Source: Erythrobacter sp. UBA1916
GTDB lineage: Bacteria > Pseudomonadota > Alphaproteobacteria > Sphingomonadales > Sphingomonadaceae
DNA length: 6,438 nt
Direction: 5' to 3'
Assembly (NCBI GenBank): GCA_002337385.1
Contig: DDFY01000007.1
Span: 19,517 to 25,954, forward strand
Both the position numbers and the translations under genes were made by a program. Below the pieces are notes generated by a model. The model saw only the letters and a list, made by a program, of their open reading frames with translations. It was not told the DNA's origin and did not search any database. Shown piece after piece: positions 1-5,604 of this stretch. The first letter of the stretch is position 1, and every line of letters begins with the position of its first letter.

Positions 1-1383
1 ACCTACTGGTGGCACTCGCATAGCGGCCTGCAGGAGCAGGCCGGGCATTACGGCGCGATCGTGGTCGACCCCGCCGGACCCGATCCGGTTCAGGCCGACC
101 GCGAATATATCGTGGTGCTGAGCGAATTCAGCGAAATGTCGCCTCACACGATTTTCGACAAGCTCAAGAAGGGCGAAGGCTACTTCAACTACAACCAGAA
201 CACCTGGACCGACGATTACCCACTTTCGGGCGAGGATCGCCGGATGTGGGCGAAAATGCGCATGATGCCGACCGACATCCTCGATGTGTCGAGCGCGGCC
301 TATACCTACCTTCTGAACGGCCATGGCCCGCTCGACAATCTGGAATACCTCTTCCGCCCGGGCGAACGCGTGCGACTGCGCTTCATCAATGCCGGCGCCA
401 TGACCTTCTTCAATATTCGCATTCCCGGCCTGCCGATGACCATCGTTCAGGCAGACGGGCAGAACGTCGAGCCGGTTGAGGTCGACGAGTTCCAGATCGG
501 TGTGGCCGAGACCTATGACGTCGTCGTGACGCCGGGCGCGCAACAGGCCTACACGCTGGTCGCGGAGTCGATGGACCGCTCGGGCATGGGTATTGCCACA
601 CTCGCGAGCGCACCCGGCGCTCGCGCCGCCATTCCGCCGCTGCGCGATCCGCCGCTTCTGACCATGGCCGACATGGGCATGAGCGGCATGGACCACGGCT
701 CGTCTGGCGATGCCGGCATGTCGGGCATGGACCACGGAAGTGGCGGCGACATGGCGGGGATGGATCATGGTTCGTCCGGCCAATCCGAGATGGCAGGCAT
801 GGCCGGCATGTCGGGGATGCAGATGCGCGACACGTCGCTTCTGCCGCCCGATGTGAAGGTCGGGCCCGGTCTCGACATGGTCTCGATGAACCCGGTCGAC
901 CGCATGGGCGATCCCGGCATCGGTCTCGCCGATGTGCCGCATCGTACGCTCGACTATCGCAAGCTCCGCGCTCTGACTCCACACCGCGAGGGCCGCACGC
1001 CGTCCCGGCGAATGGAAATTCATCTGACCGGCAATATGGAGCGCTACATGTGGTCGTTCGACGGCAAGAAGTTCTCCGCCGTCTCAGACGAGCCGATCCG
1101 TTTCGCCTATAACGAGCGCGTGCGCGTGAAGCTCGTCAACGACACGATGATGGCGCACCCCATTCACTTGCACGGTCATTTCTTCGAGCTGGTCAATGGC
1201 GCGCCGGCCGATCGTCAACCGCTCAAGCACACGGTCATCCTGCAGCCGGGTGGCAGCGCGCAGTTCGACCTGACGGCGGACGAGCCGGGCGACTGGGCCT
1301 TCCACTGTCACCTTCTCTACCACATGCATGCCGGGATGTTTCAGATCGTCACGGTCGCCAATCCCGACGGGAGCGAAGCATGA
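1..1383 (+). CDS. copA: CopA-type copper-resistance multicopper oxidase, 5' partial
   Basis: The reading frame is open from base 1, so the N-terminus (Tat signal, first HxH pair) lies outside the window and 460 C-terminal residues are visible. Visible residues 1-9 read TYWWHSHSG, the second type 2/3 copper His pair (H5, H7) of the CopA/PcoA family. Residues 339-355 (EIHLTGNMERYMWSFDG) open the third cupredoxin domain. HPIHLHGH (386-393) and HCHLLYHMHAGM (435-446) are the C-terminal copper motifs that complete the type 1 site and the trinuclear cluster. Between cupredoxin domains 2 and 3 (about 222-275) lies a Met-rich insert with repeated GMDHGS units. The family oxidises Cu(I) to Cu(II) in the periplasm and sequesters copper. 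The stop overlaps the copB start (ATGA), which suggests translational coupling. Where PcoA has HMEMGM, this protein has HMHAGM, an extra His. Identification is very secure. Confidence 0.96.
   Translation, partial: TYWWHSHSGLQEQAGHYGAIVVDPAGPDPVQADREYIVVLSEFSEMSPHTIFDKLKKGEGYFNYNQNTWTDDYPLSGEDRRMWAKMRMMPTDILDVSSAAYTYLLNGHGPLDNLEYLFRPGERVRLRFINAGAMTFFNIRIPGLPMTIVQADGQNVEPVEVDEFQIGVAETYDVVVTPGAQQAYTLVAESMDRSGMGIATLASAPGARAAIPPLRDPPLLTMADMGMSGMDHGSSGDAGMSGMDHGSGGDMAGMDHGSSGQSEMAGMAGMSGMQMRDTSLLPPDVKVGPGLDMVSMNPVDRMGDPGIGLADVPHRTLDYRKLRALTPHREGRTPSRRMEIHLTGNMERYMWSFDGKKFSAVSDEPIRFAYNERVRVKLVNDTMMAHPIHLHGHFFELVNGAPADRQPLKHTVILQPGGSAQFDLTADEPGDWAFHCHLLYHMHAGMFQIVTVANPDGSEA
1369..1373 (+). promoter_or_regulatory. 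Ribosome binding site for copB inside copA
   Basis: GGGAG lies within the last codons of copA, 6 nt before the copB ATG at 1380. Together with the ATGA stop/start overlap it supports coupled translation of copA and copB. Confidence 0.65.
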
Positions 1384-2693
1384 AAATTCGTATTGTCAGC
1401 CTGCTCGCATCGGTCGCAGCCGGCTCAGTTCTCGCCTCCCCCGCGGCGGCGCAGCATGCCGGTCATTCGCCGGCGGAGCCGCAGCAAAGCGCCGAGGCGC
1501 AGGCTGACGCGAAGACGAAGTGCGAGGAAGAAGCCGAGCGCCATCGCGCGATGGGGCATCCGGTTGCAGATGGAGCATGCGAACCGGCTGCTCAACCTGA
1601 AGCCGCCATGGACCACTCCGAGATGGATCACTCAACCATGGATCATGGTTCGATGACCGCTCGGGATGGCCATTCTAGCATGACAATGCCGATGGACGCT
1701 GCCCGTCCACAGGCATCGCCCGAAAGTCATGAGGGAATGGATCACGGCTCGATGCCGCAGGGCAAGCCTGCCGAAGGCGCGATAGATCATTCGCAGATGA
1801 ATCACGGCGAGATGGGACAGGCGGAAGCCAGTTCGTCGATGGACCATGGGCAGATGGATCACAGCCAGATGAACCATGGGGAGACGCCTTCGCAGGACAT
1901 GCAGGGCATGGACCATTCGGCGATGCAGATGGGCGCGGACGATGATATCCCGCTGCTGCCGCCTCCTCCAGAAGCCGGGAGCGGCCCCGCGCGCGCGGCG
2001 GTCGCCATCTGGGGCGAGGAAGCCATGAACGAAGCGCGCCGCGAGCTTGTCCGCGAGACCGACGGAGGAATGCGCTTATGGTTTCAAGGCGATCGGCTCG
2101 AATACCGCGCCCGCGAGGGGAAGGATGGATATCTGTGGGACATCCAGGGATATTATGGCGGCGACATCGACAAATTCTGGTTCAAGTCAGAGGGGGAGGG
2201 CAGCTTCGGCGAACCCATAGAAGGCGCCGAGGTTCAGGCGCTCTGGAGCCGCGCCATTGCGCCCTTCTTCGATTTCCAGGCGGGTGTTCGCCAGGACCTC
2301 ACCGGTCCGGAGCGCACGCACGCGGTTATCGGCATACAGGGTCTCATGCCGTACCGTTTCGAGGTCGATGCTGCGGCCTTCGTGTCCACCAAGGGCGATG
2401 TGACCGCGCGGATCGAGGGCGAACTCGACCAGCGCATCACGCAGCGGTTGATCCTCCAGCCCAGAGCCGAACTCGCGCTTTCTGCGCAGGACATTCCCGA
2501 GCTGGGCATCGGTGCCGGTCTTGATCGGATCGAGGCGGGCCTGCGTCTACGCTACGAGTTCGCGCGCGAATTCGCACCCTATGTCGGCGTTTCGCAGGAA
2601 TGGCGCATCGGCGACAGCGCGGATTTTGCGCGGGCCGCCGGAGAGGATCCGAGCGTCACCAGTTATGTCGTCGGCGTGCGATTCTGGTTCTGA
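1380..2693 (+). CDS. copB: CopB-type outer-membrane copper-resistance protein
   Basis: This 437-residue protein starts with a Sec signal peptide (1-24, likely cleaved in AAA|QH). Residues about 27-185 are a low-complexity metal-binding region with many MDHS, MDHG and MNHG units, for example MDHSEMDHSTMDHGSM at 77-92. A Pro-rich hinge (DIPLLPPPP, 189-197) leads into the conserved C-terminal CopB domain (about 207-437). That domain includes WDIQGYYGGDIDKFWFKSEG (253-272) and the predicted beta strands of an outer-membrane barrel. The chain ends in FWF, and a terminal Phe is the usual barrel-assembly signal. In this family CopB binds or exports copper at the outer membrane and works with CopA. 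Two cysteines (C48, C67) flank a charged stretch ahead of the repeats; their role is unknown. The ATG overlaps the copA stop. Family assignment is secure; the copper-handling mechanism is not established by the sequence. Confidence 0.94.
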   Translation: MKIRIVSLLASVAAGSVLASPAAAQHAGHSPAEPQQSAEAQADAKTKCEEEAERHRAMGHPVADGACEPAAQPEAAMDHSEMDHSTMDHGSMTARDGHSSMTMPMDAARPQASPESHEGMDHGSMPQGKPAEGAIDHSQMNHGEMGQAEASSSMDHGQMDHSQMNHGETPSQDMQGMDHSAMQMGADDDIPLLPPPPEAGSGPARAAVAIWGEEAMNEARRELVRETDGGMRLWFQGDRLEYRAREGKDGYLWDIQGYYGGDIDKFWFKSEGEGSFGEPIEGAEVQALWSRAIAPFFDFQAGVRQDLTGPERTHAVIGIQGLMPYRFEVDAAAFVSTKGDVTARIEGELDQRITQRLILQPRAELALSAQDIPELGIGAGLDRIEAGLRLRYEFAREFAPYVGVSQEWRIGDSADFARAAGEDPSVTSYVVGVRFWF

Positions 2694-2702
2694 AATCTCA
2701 AA

Positions 2703-2707
2703 AAGGA
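2703..2707 (+). promoter_or_regulatory. Ribosome binding site for the SnoaL-like gene
   Basis: AAGGA lies 10 nt upstream of the ATG at 2718, in the 24-nt gap after copB. It supports this start, which also gives an intact signal peptide. Confidence 0.6.
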
Positions 2708-2717
2708 TAGAACTTCT

Positions 2718-3236
2718 ATGACCAAGACTTTGACACGCATCGCGGCGACTGCGTTTGTTGCCACGCTGATACCGCTGCCAGCCTTCGCGCAGCAGATGGA
2801 CCACTCTTCCCATGCGAACCATCAGATGCACGCGATGGACGCTTCGGCGGACGATGTCGCGGGCGCTGAAGAAACCCTCAAGGCCTATCGCACCGCTCTT
2901 GAAGCGCGCGACGCGCAGGCAATGCGCGCGCTCTTCGCCGAGGACTCGGCGATCTTCGAGAATGGCAAGGCGGAAGGAAGCTTTGCCAATTACATGGAGC
3001 ACCATTTGGGCCCCGAGCTCGACGCGATTGTGAGCTTCACCTTTACCGACCCCACGCTGACCGTCACCCGGATGGGGCACATGGCCCATGCCTATGAGAC
3101 GTATGGCTATCGCATCGAACTTAGCGATGGCCGGGTGATCGAGCGCGACGGCGTGGCGACATCGGTGCTTGCTCACGATGCGGACGGGTGGAGAATCGTC
3201 CAGTACCATTCCTCGTCGCGCGCGCCGCGCAACTGA
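2718..3236 (+). CDS. Secreted SnoaL-like / DUF4440-type (NTF2-fold) protein with Met/His leader
   Basis: The protein has 172 residues. Residues 1-24 form a Sec signal peptide (AFA|QQ). The mature N-terminus is a short Met/His cluster, QQMDHSSHANHQMHAM (25-40), resembling the repeats of the neighbouring CopB. Residues about 46-168 fit an NTF2-like fold of the SnoaL/DUF4440 type. They show the helix EETLKAYRTALEARD, the ALFAEDSAIFENG stretch and a final strand WRIVQYHSSSR that is characteristic of the superfamily. These domains serve as small-ligand binding or catalytic cups and their roles vary widely. Here the copper operon and the metal-binding leader suggest a periplasmic copper-related role, but no substrate can be named. 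The gene lies 24 nt after copB and 27 nt before the PepSY gene, so co-transcription is likely. Base composition matches its neighbours. Fold assignment is fairly sure; function is unknown. Confidence 0.85.
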   Translation: MTKTLTRIAATAFVATLIPLPAFAQQMDHSSHANHQMHAMDASADDVAGAEETLKAYRTALEARDAQAMRALFAEDSAIFENGKAEGSFANYMEHHLGPELDAIVSFTFTDPTLTVTRMGHMAHAYETYGYRIELSDGRVIERDGVATSVLAHDADGWRIVQYHSSSRAPRN

Positions 3237-3248
3237 TTACGGCTTTCG

Positions 3249-3254
3249 AAGAGG
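3249..3254 (+). promoter_or_regulatory. Ribosome binding site selecting a TTG start
   Basis: AAGAGG lies 9 nt before TTG at 3264. An in-frame TAG at 3255-3257 rules out any earlier start. The next candidate, GTG at 3297, would cut into the conserved region before the first membrane helix. This site therefore decides in favour of TTG. Confidence 0.6.
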
Positions 3255-3263
3255 TAGCACCGG

Positions 3264-3995
3264 TTGGCAACGCCGTCGCTGAAGCTGCGCCTGCATGTGC
3301 TCGGCAGCAAGATCCACAAATGGCTGGCGATTTTCGTCGGTGTCCAGGTTCTCTTGTGGATGGGAACCGGCGCCCTCATGTCGTTTCTCGACCTGGAAGA
3401 AGTTCGCTCCGAACATGTCGTTTCGCGTGAACAAGAGGCGCTGCCCGCCGATGCCCCGCTTCCGGCCTGGGTCGCAAACGACGGTACTCTTGCGGCGGTG
3501 TCGACGCGTTCGCTCGACGGCGATGCTGTGACCGAGATCCGAAAGGTCGACGGTAGCGTGAGCCTCCACGATCCGGTGACAGGGCGCAAACTCCCCCCCA
3601 TCTCGGCTGCGACGGCAAGATCCATCGCGTTGCGCGCATGGACCGGACCGCGCACGACGATCGAAGGCGCGCGGCTCGTTCACGAACCGGTGGGGACCGA
3701 GTTTCGCGGCCCTTTTCCGGCCTGGCAGGTCGCCTATGCTGACGAGGCTTCGACGCGCCTCTACATCGATGCCAGCAGCGGTACCCTCGGGGCGGCGCGT
3801 AGTGATACTTGGCGCCTGTTCGATTTCATCTGGGGCCTGCACATCATGGACTGGACCGAGCGCGATCGTATCAACAGTTGGTGGCTTCTGCTGTTCGGCA
3901 TTGGCGGCACGATCATAGCCCTGTCGGGTTTCGTCCTGCTGGCGAACCGGATGCCGAGGCTGCGTCGTCGCGCAAAGAAGAGCAAGCTCGCCTGA
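3264..3995 (+). CDS. PepSY-associated TM domain protein (two-helix form)
   Basis: The protein has 243 residues and starts at TTG, chosen because of the AAGAGG site and an upstream in-frame stop. KIHKWLAIFVGVQVLLWMGTGALM (residues 17-40) is a first helix typical of PepSY_TM proteins. A periplasmic portion (about 42-174) holds a PepSY-like region ending in AWQVAYADEASTRLYIDASSG (153-173). The family signature LFDFIWGLHIMDWTERDRINSW (175-196) follows, then a second helix (196-220) and a basic cytoplasmic tail (PRLRRRAKKSKLA). Larger relatives with more helices occur with siderophore receptors or as reductase-like membrane proteins; short ones like this are often next to copA/copB. An electron-transfer or metal-reduction role has been suggested for related proteins, but nothing here proves it. 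It is the fourth gene of the apparent cop operon and lacks the Met/His clusters of its neighbours. Family is secure; function is open. Confidence 0.88.
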   Translation: MATPSLKLRLHVLGSKIHKWLAIFVGVQVLLWMGTGALMSFLDLEEVRSEHVVSREQEALPADAPLPAWVANDGTLAAVSTRSLDGDAVTEIRKVDGSVSLHDPVTGRKLPPISAATARSIALRAWTGPRTTIEGARLVHEPVGTEFRGPFPAWQVAYADEASTRLYIDASSGTLGAARSDTWRLFDFIWGLHIMDWTERDRINSWWLLLFGIGGTIIALSGFVLLANRMPRLRRRAKKSKLA

Positions 3996-4007
3996 GCCCA
4001 TGGGGCT
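3995..4007 (+). repeat. Short inverted repeat right after the PepSY gene
   Basis: AGCCC-ATG-GGGCT forms a 5-bp stem with a 3-nt loop, starting on the last base of the stop codon. The 11-mer GCCCATGGGGC within it recurs at 5442-5452. The stem is small and has no T tract, so a terminator role is doubtful. Confidence 0.3.
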
Positions 4008-4140
4008 AATGTGCGTGGGCGAACGCCTTACCCTCGTTCGCCAGGCCGAACGCGGCCAGGAGCCGAATGCGTTCGACGATCGCGATGGTGCCGCCATCAG
4101 ACGTGATACGGCGGACGCACATCTGTCGCGCTAATACCAT
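4006..4140 (-). CDS. Possible small minus-strand ORF (44 aa) or gene remnant
   Basis: On the minus strand, ATG at 4140-4138 opens 44 codons ending at TAG (4008-4006), convergent with the PepSY gene and 10 nt from its stop. A second in-frame ATG lies at 4122-4120. From there on the third codon positions are almost all G or C, as expected of real coding DNA in this genome. The product includes GGTIAIVERIRLLAAFGLAN, an amphipathic helix-like stretch, and ends in AFAHAH. No clear ribosome binding site is visible, and the frame stays open upstream to a stop at 4179-4177, so it could be the 3' remnant of a longer gene. I do not recognise it. Two hairpins lie within it. Confidence 0.35.
   Translation of the reverse strand: MVLARQMCVRRITSDGGTIAIVERIRLLAAFGLANEGKAFAHAH
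4018..4042 (+). terminator. Hairpin downstream of the cop operon, possible terminator
   Basis: GGCGAACG (4018-4025) and CGTTCGCC (4035-4042) form a perfect 8-bp stem around a 9-nt loop, 22 nt after the PepSY stop. No T tract follows on either strand, so intrinsic termination is uncertain. It also sits at the 3' end of the possible minus-strand ORF. Confidence 0.35.
4091..4114. repeat. Bulged hairpin in the 3996-4226 intergenic stretch
   Basis: CCGCCATCA (4091-4099) pairs with TGAT (4104-4107) and GGCGG (4110-4114) around a GACG tetraloop, with a 2-nt AC bulge on the 3' side. The stem has nine base pairs. It falls inside the possible minus-strand ORF. Function is unknown. Confidence 0.3.
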
Positions 4141-4226
4141 CAAATTAATGCGAGGGGCACGCGGCTGCCGTGCGTATCAGGCACATGGGTCGCACTTTAA
4201 CTGCAGGGTCGGGAGACATACGAGAC

Positions 4227-4898
4227 ATGAAAGCCCCCTCATTTCTGGCGCTGCTCGCCGCAAGCCTGCTCTTCGTCGGACCCGTTCAGGCTCATGGCGA
4301 CGAAAAACATGGCGAAGAGGCGAGCGCCGCGCCTGCTGCCACCAATGGCGATGCGCATGACGAGGCGGCCATGGCGCAGATGGGCGAGACTGCGGATGCT
4401 GGCGAGTCCTCCGGCGCGCACGATGAAGCGGGCGCAGCCCATGACGAGGCCGGTGGCCATGCGGATGAGGGCGAAACCGGCGTCATGGCCGTACTGAAGA
4501 AGTTGCATCCGGCAACGATCCATTTCCCGATCGCCTTGTTTCTCATGGCTGCGGCCACCGAATTGTTCGTGATGCGCCGGAAAGGAGCGGGCCTGGAAAG
4601 TGCGGTGCGCGTACTCGTCTACGGCGGAGCGGCCGGTGCGGTGATAGCTGCACTATTCGGATGGTTTCACACCGGGCTGTGGTTCGGCGGCGATACCGTC
4701 ATGCAGGTGCATCGATGGAACGGTATGCTGATCGCGGTTCTCGGTATTGCGATGGCATACCTCGCGAGCAGGCCGAGCCAGAGCCGCGCATGGTTGCGTA
4801 CGGCTATCTTCTCGATGGCGGCACTTATTCTGGTGCAGGGCTTCCTTGGCGGCGAGCTCGCGCATGGGCCAAACCATCTTGGAATTTCCTGGCTCTGA
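4227..4898 (+). CDS. DUF2231-family membrane protein with His/acid-rich exported N-terminus
   Basis: I place the start at ATG 4227, not at the upstream in-frame GTG at 4170. It follows a GGGAG (4211-4215) and begins a clean signal peptide (1-22, VQA|HG). The 223-residue product has an exported low-complexity segment (23-82) with three HDEA units (44-47, 65-68, 72-75) plus further His and acidic residues. Then come four predicted helices at about 98-115, 127-147, 162-180 and 191-209. LHPATIHFPIALF (93-105) is the DUF2231 signature, and VHRWNG (161-166) is a second conserved site. Histidines H94, H99, H148, H162, H213 and H217 lie near helix ends. No biochemical role for the family is known to me. 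Heme or metal binding by these histidines is inference. The position beside a cop operon and the His-rich leader suggest metal handling. It is followed 14 nt later by the lipoprotein gene. Confidence 0.85.
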   Translation: MKAPSFLALLAASLLFVGPVQAHGDEKHGEEASAAPAATNGDAHDEAAMAQMGETADAGESSGAHDEAGAAHDEAGGHADEGETGVMAVLKKLHPATIHFPIALFLMAAATELFVMRRKGAGLESAVRVLVYGGAAGAVIAALFGWFHTGLWFGGDTVMQVHRWNGMLIAVLGIAMAYLASRPSQSRAWLRTAIFSMAALILVQGFLGGELAHGPNHLGISWL

Positions 4899-4903
4899 AG
4901 GAG
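4898..4903 (+). promoter_or_regulatory. Ribosome binding site for the lipoprotein gene
   Basis: AAGGAG overlaps the last base of the DUF2231 stop codon and lies 9 nt before ATG 4913. It fixes this start rather than the longer open frame that begins inside the DUF2231 gene. Confidence 0.75.
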
Positions 4904-4912
4904 TTGAACAGC

Positions 4913-5320
4913 ATGCGTACTTCCAGATTAAAAGCGGCGTTCGGGATTCTCGCGATCGTGCCACTAGTGTCCGCTCTTGCTGCTTGCGACGAAGCGCAGG
5001 AGAGCACACCGACCTCAGAGGTGTCGCCGATGGGCGAAGCGACGGTGATGCCCGGCACGGCACCCGAGGGTGGTCTTGCAGACCCGGCAACCTCTTCCTC
5101 CGAAAGTGAGTCAGTGGCTGCGCGGCAGGACGCTCTTTCGAAAGGCGATGCTGCCGCGCCTGCGTCTCGGCGAGCCGCCTCACCGGCACCACGCGTAATT
5201 GCCACATCCGCCGCGCCGGCACCGCGCGCGCAACCCGAGAGCGAGGCGACCCCGCCCGCCGATCCCCATGCCGGCCATGACATGTCCTCGATGGCCGATC
5301 ACGACATGGAAGGCATGTAA
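4913..5320 (+). CDS. Small lipoprotein with C-terminal Met/His metal-binding tail
   Basis: The 135-residue product starts at ATG 4913, supported by a strong AAGGAG. Residues 1-24 form a lipoprotein signal ending in the lipobox L22-A23-A24-C25, so the mature protein should be lipid-anchored at C25. Asp follows at +2, which in enterobacteria favours retention in the inner membrane; whether that rule holds here is unknown. Residues 27-116 are Ser/Ala/Pro/Glu-rich and probably disordered. The last 19 residues, DPHAGHDMSSMADHDMEGM, hold three His and four Met and resemble the CopA/CopB repeats. The layout suggests a flexible tether presenting a copper-binding tail in the periplasm. It has no recognised domain and no named family that I know. 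It is almost certainly co-transcribed with the DUF2231 gene 14 nt upstream. Confidence 0.82.
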   Translation: MRTSRLKAAFGILAIVPLVSALAACDEAQESTPTSEVSPMGEATVMPGTAPEGGLADPATSSSESESVAARQDALSKGDAAAPASRRAASPAPRVIATSAAPAPRAQPESEATPPADPHAGHDMSSMADHDMEGM

Positions 5321-5338
5321 TCCGGCGCATGGCCCATC

Positions 5339-5355
5339 AGTCAGGATAGTCAGGA
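5339..5355 (+). repeat. Tandem 8-mer direct repeat
   Basis: AGTCAGGA occurs at 5339-5346 and again at 5348-5355, giving a 9-nt period, shortly after the lipoprotein stop. It could be a pair of regulator half-sites or chance. Nothing else in the window matches it. Confidence 0.3.
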
Positions 5356-5399
5356 GAAATCGTCTGCAAGCAATCGCGACGGAATCCGGATATCAGAAA

Positions 5400-5497
5400 A
5401 GGACGGCCCCGCCTCCCCCCGAAGCCCTGCGGGTCGCAGGTGCCCATGGGGCCGTTCTGGAACCCCGCGTGAAGACCAACCCAACGCGCGGGGTTCC
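5400..5497 (+). ncRNA. Candidate structured RNA: two abutting hairpins with C-rich loop
   Basis: Arm 1 pairs 5400-5410 with 5448-5458, 11 bp including one G-U wobble. Inside it, CCTGCG (5426-5431) pairs with CGCAGG (5435-5440) around a 3-nt loop. The unpaired 5' side of the loop is CCTCCCCCC (5412-5420), which resembles the anti-Shine-Dalgarno loops of known alphaproteobacterial small RNAs. The next base, 5459, begins a second hairpin that abuts the first exactly. No protein-coding frame here looks real on either strand. I found no convincing promoter upstream, so it could instead be a structured 3' end of the lipoprotein mRNA or a leader of the downstream gene. Confidence 0.45.
5459..5497 (+). 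terminator. Perfect 11-bp stem-loop, terminator-like
   Basis: GGAACCCCGCG (5459-5469) pairs perfectly with CGCGGGGTTCC (5487-5497) around a 17-nt loop. The following stretch, GTCTCTTCGTCTTCGTTGTC, is T-rich but lacks a pure T run. It could end transcription of the DUF2231/lipoprotein pair or of the candidate RNA. It lies 107 nt before the next gene's ATG. Confidence 0.5.
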
Positions 5498-5591
5498 GTC
5501 TCTTCGTCTTCGTTGTCATCGTTCCAGGCGCTTCCCGGCATGGCTTCGTGCTATGCAAGCATTGCGCTGCCAATCGCCTGGTGGGACGTGG

Positions 5592-5598
5592 AAAGGAA
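5592..5598 (+). promoter_or_regulatory. Ribosome binding site for the 117-residue protein gene
   Basis: AAAGGAA ends 6 nt before ATG 5605. It favours this start over an in-frame GTG at 5548 that lacks a comparable site. Confidence 0.6.
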
Positions 5599-5604
5599 CT
5601 GCCA

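Noticed and set aside
664..828. Repeated GGCATGGACCACGG-like units, possibly a repeat array
   Set aside because: The units are codons for GMDHG repeats in the CopA Met-rich insert. They are in frame, diverged, and have no spacer structure, so this is not a CRISPR array or satellite.
410..982. 190-codon minus-strand open frame inside copA
   Set aside because: Its product is Arg/Pro/Cys-rich and low in complexity, typical of an antisense frame in GC-rich DNA.
2547..3209. 220-codon minus-strand open frame across the copB 3' end and SnoaL-like gene
   Set aside because: It spans two well-supported plus-strand genes and their gap, and its product shows no domain.
3237..4097. Long open frame on the minus strand opposite the PepSY gene
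   Set aside because: It is an antisense shadow. The plus-strand frame has a clear PepSY-TM signature and helices, while this one is Arg/Pro-rich with no recognisable domain or ribosome binding site.
4170..4226. Longer DUF2231 protein starting at GTG 4170
   Set aside because: It would place 19 polar residues ahead of a clean signal peptide that starts at ATG 4227.
3996..4226. Copper-regulator box (CueR- or CopR-like palindrome) upstream of the DUF2231 gene
   Set aside because: I looked for a matching palindrome with promoter elements and saw only hairpins and a short AT-rich patch at about 4131-4149, so no operator can be supported.
4661..4912. Upstream extension of the lipoprotein frame into the DUF2231 gene
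   Set aside because: The extension would overlap a well-supported gene, lacks a ribosome site and would bury the lipoprotein signal. ATG 4913 with AAGGAG is far better.
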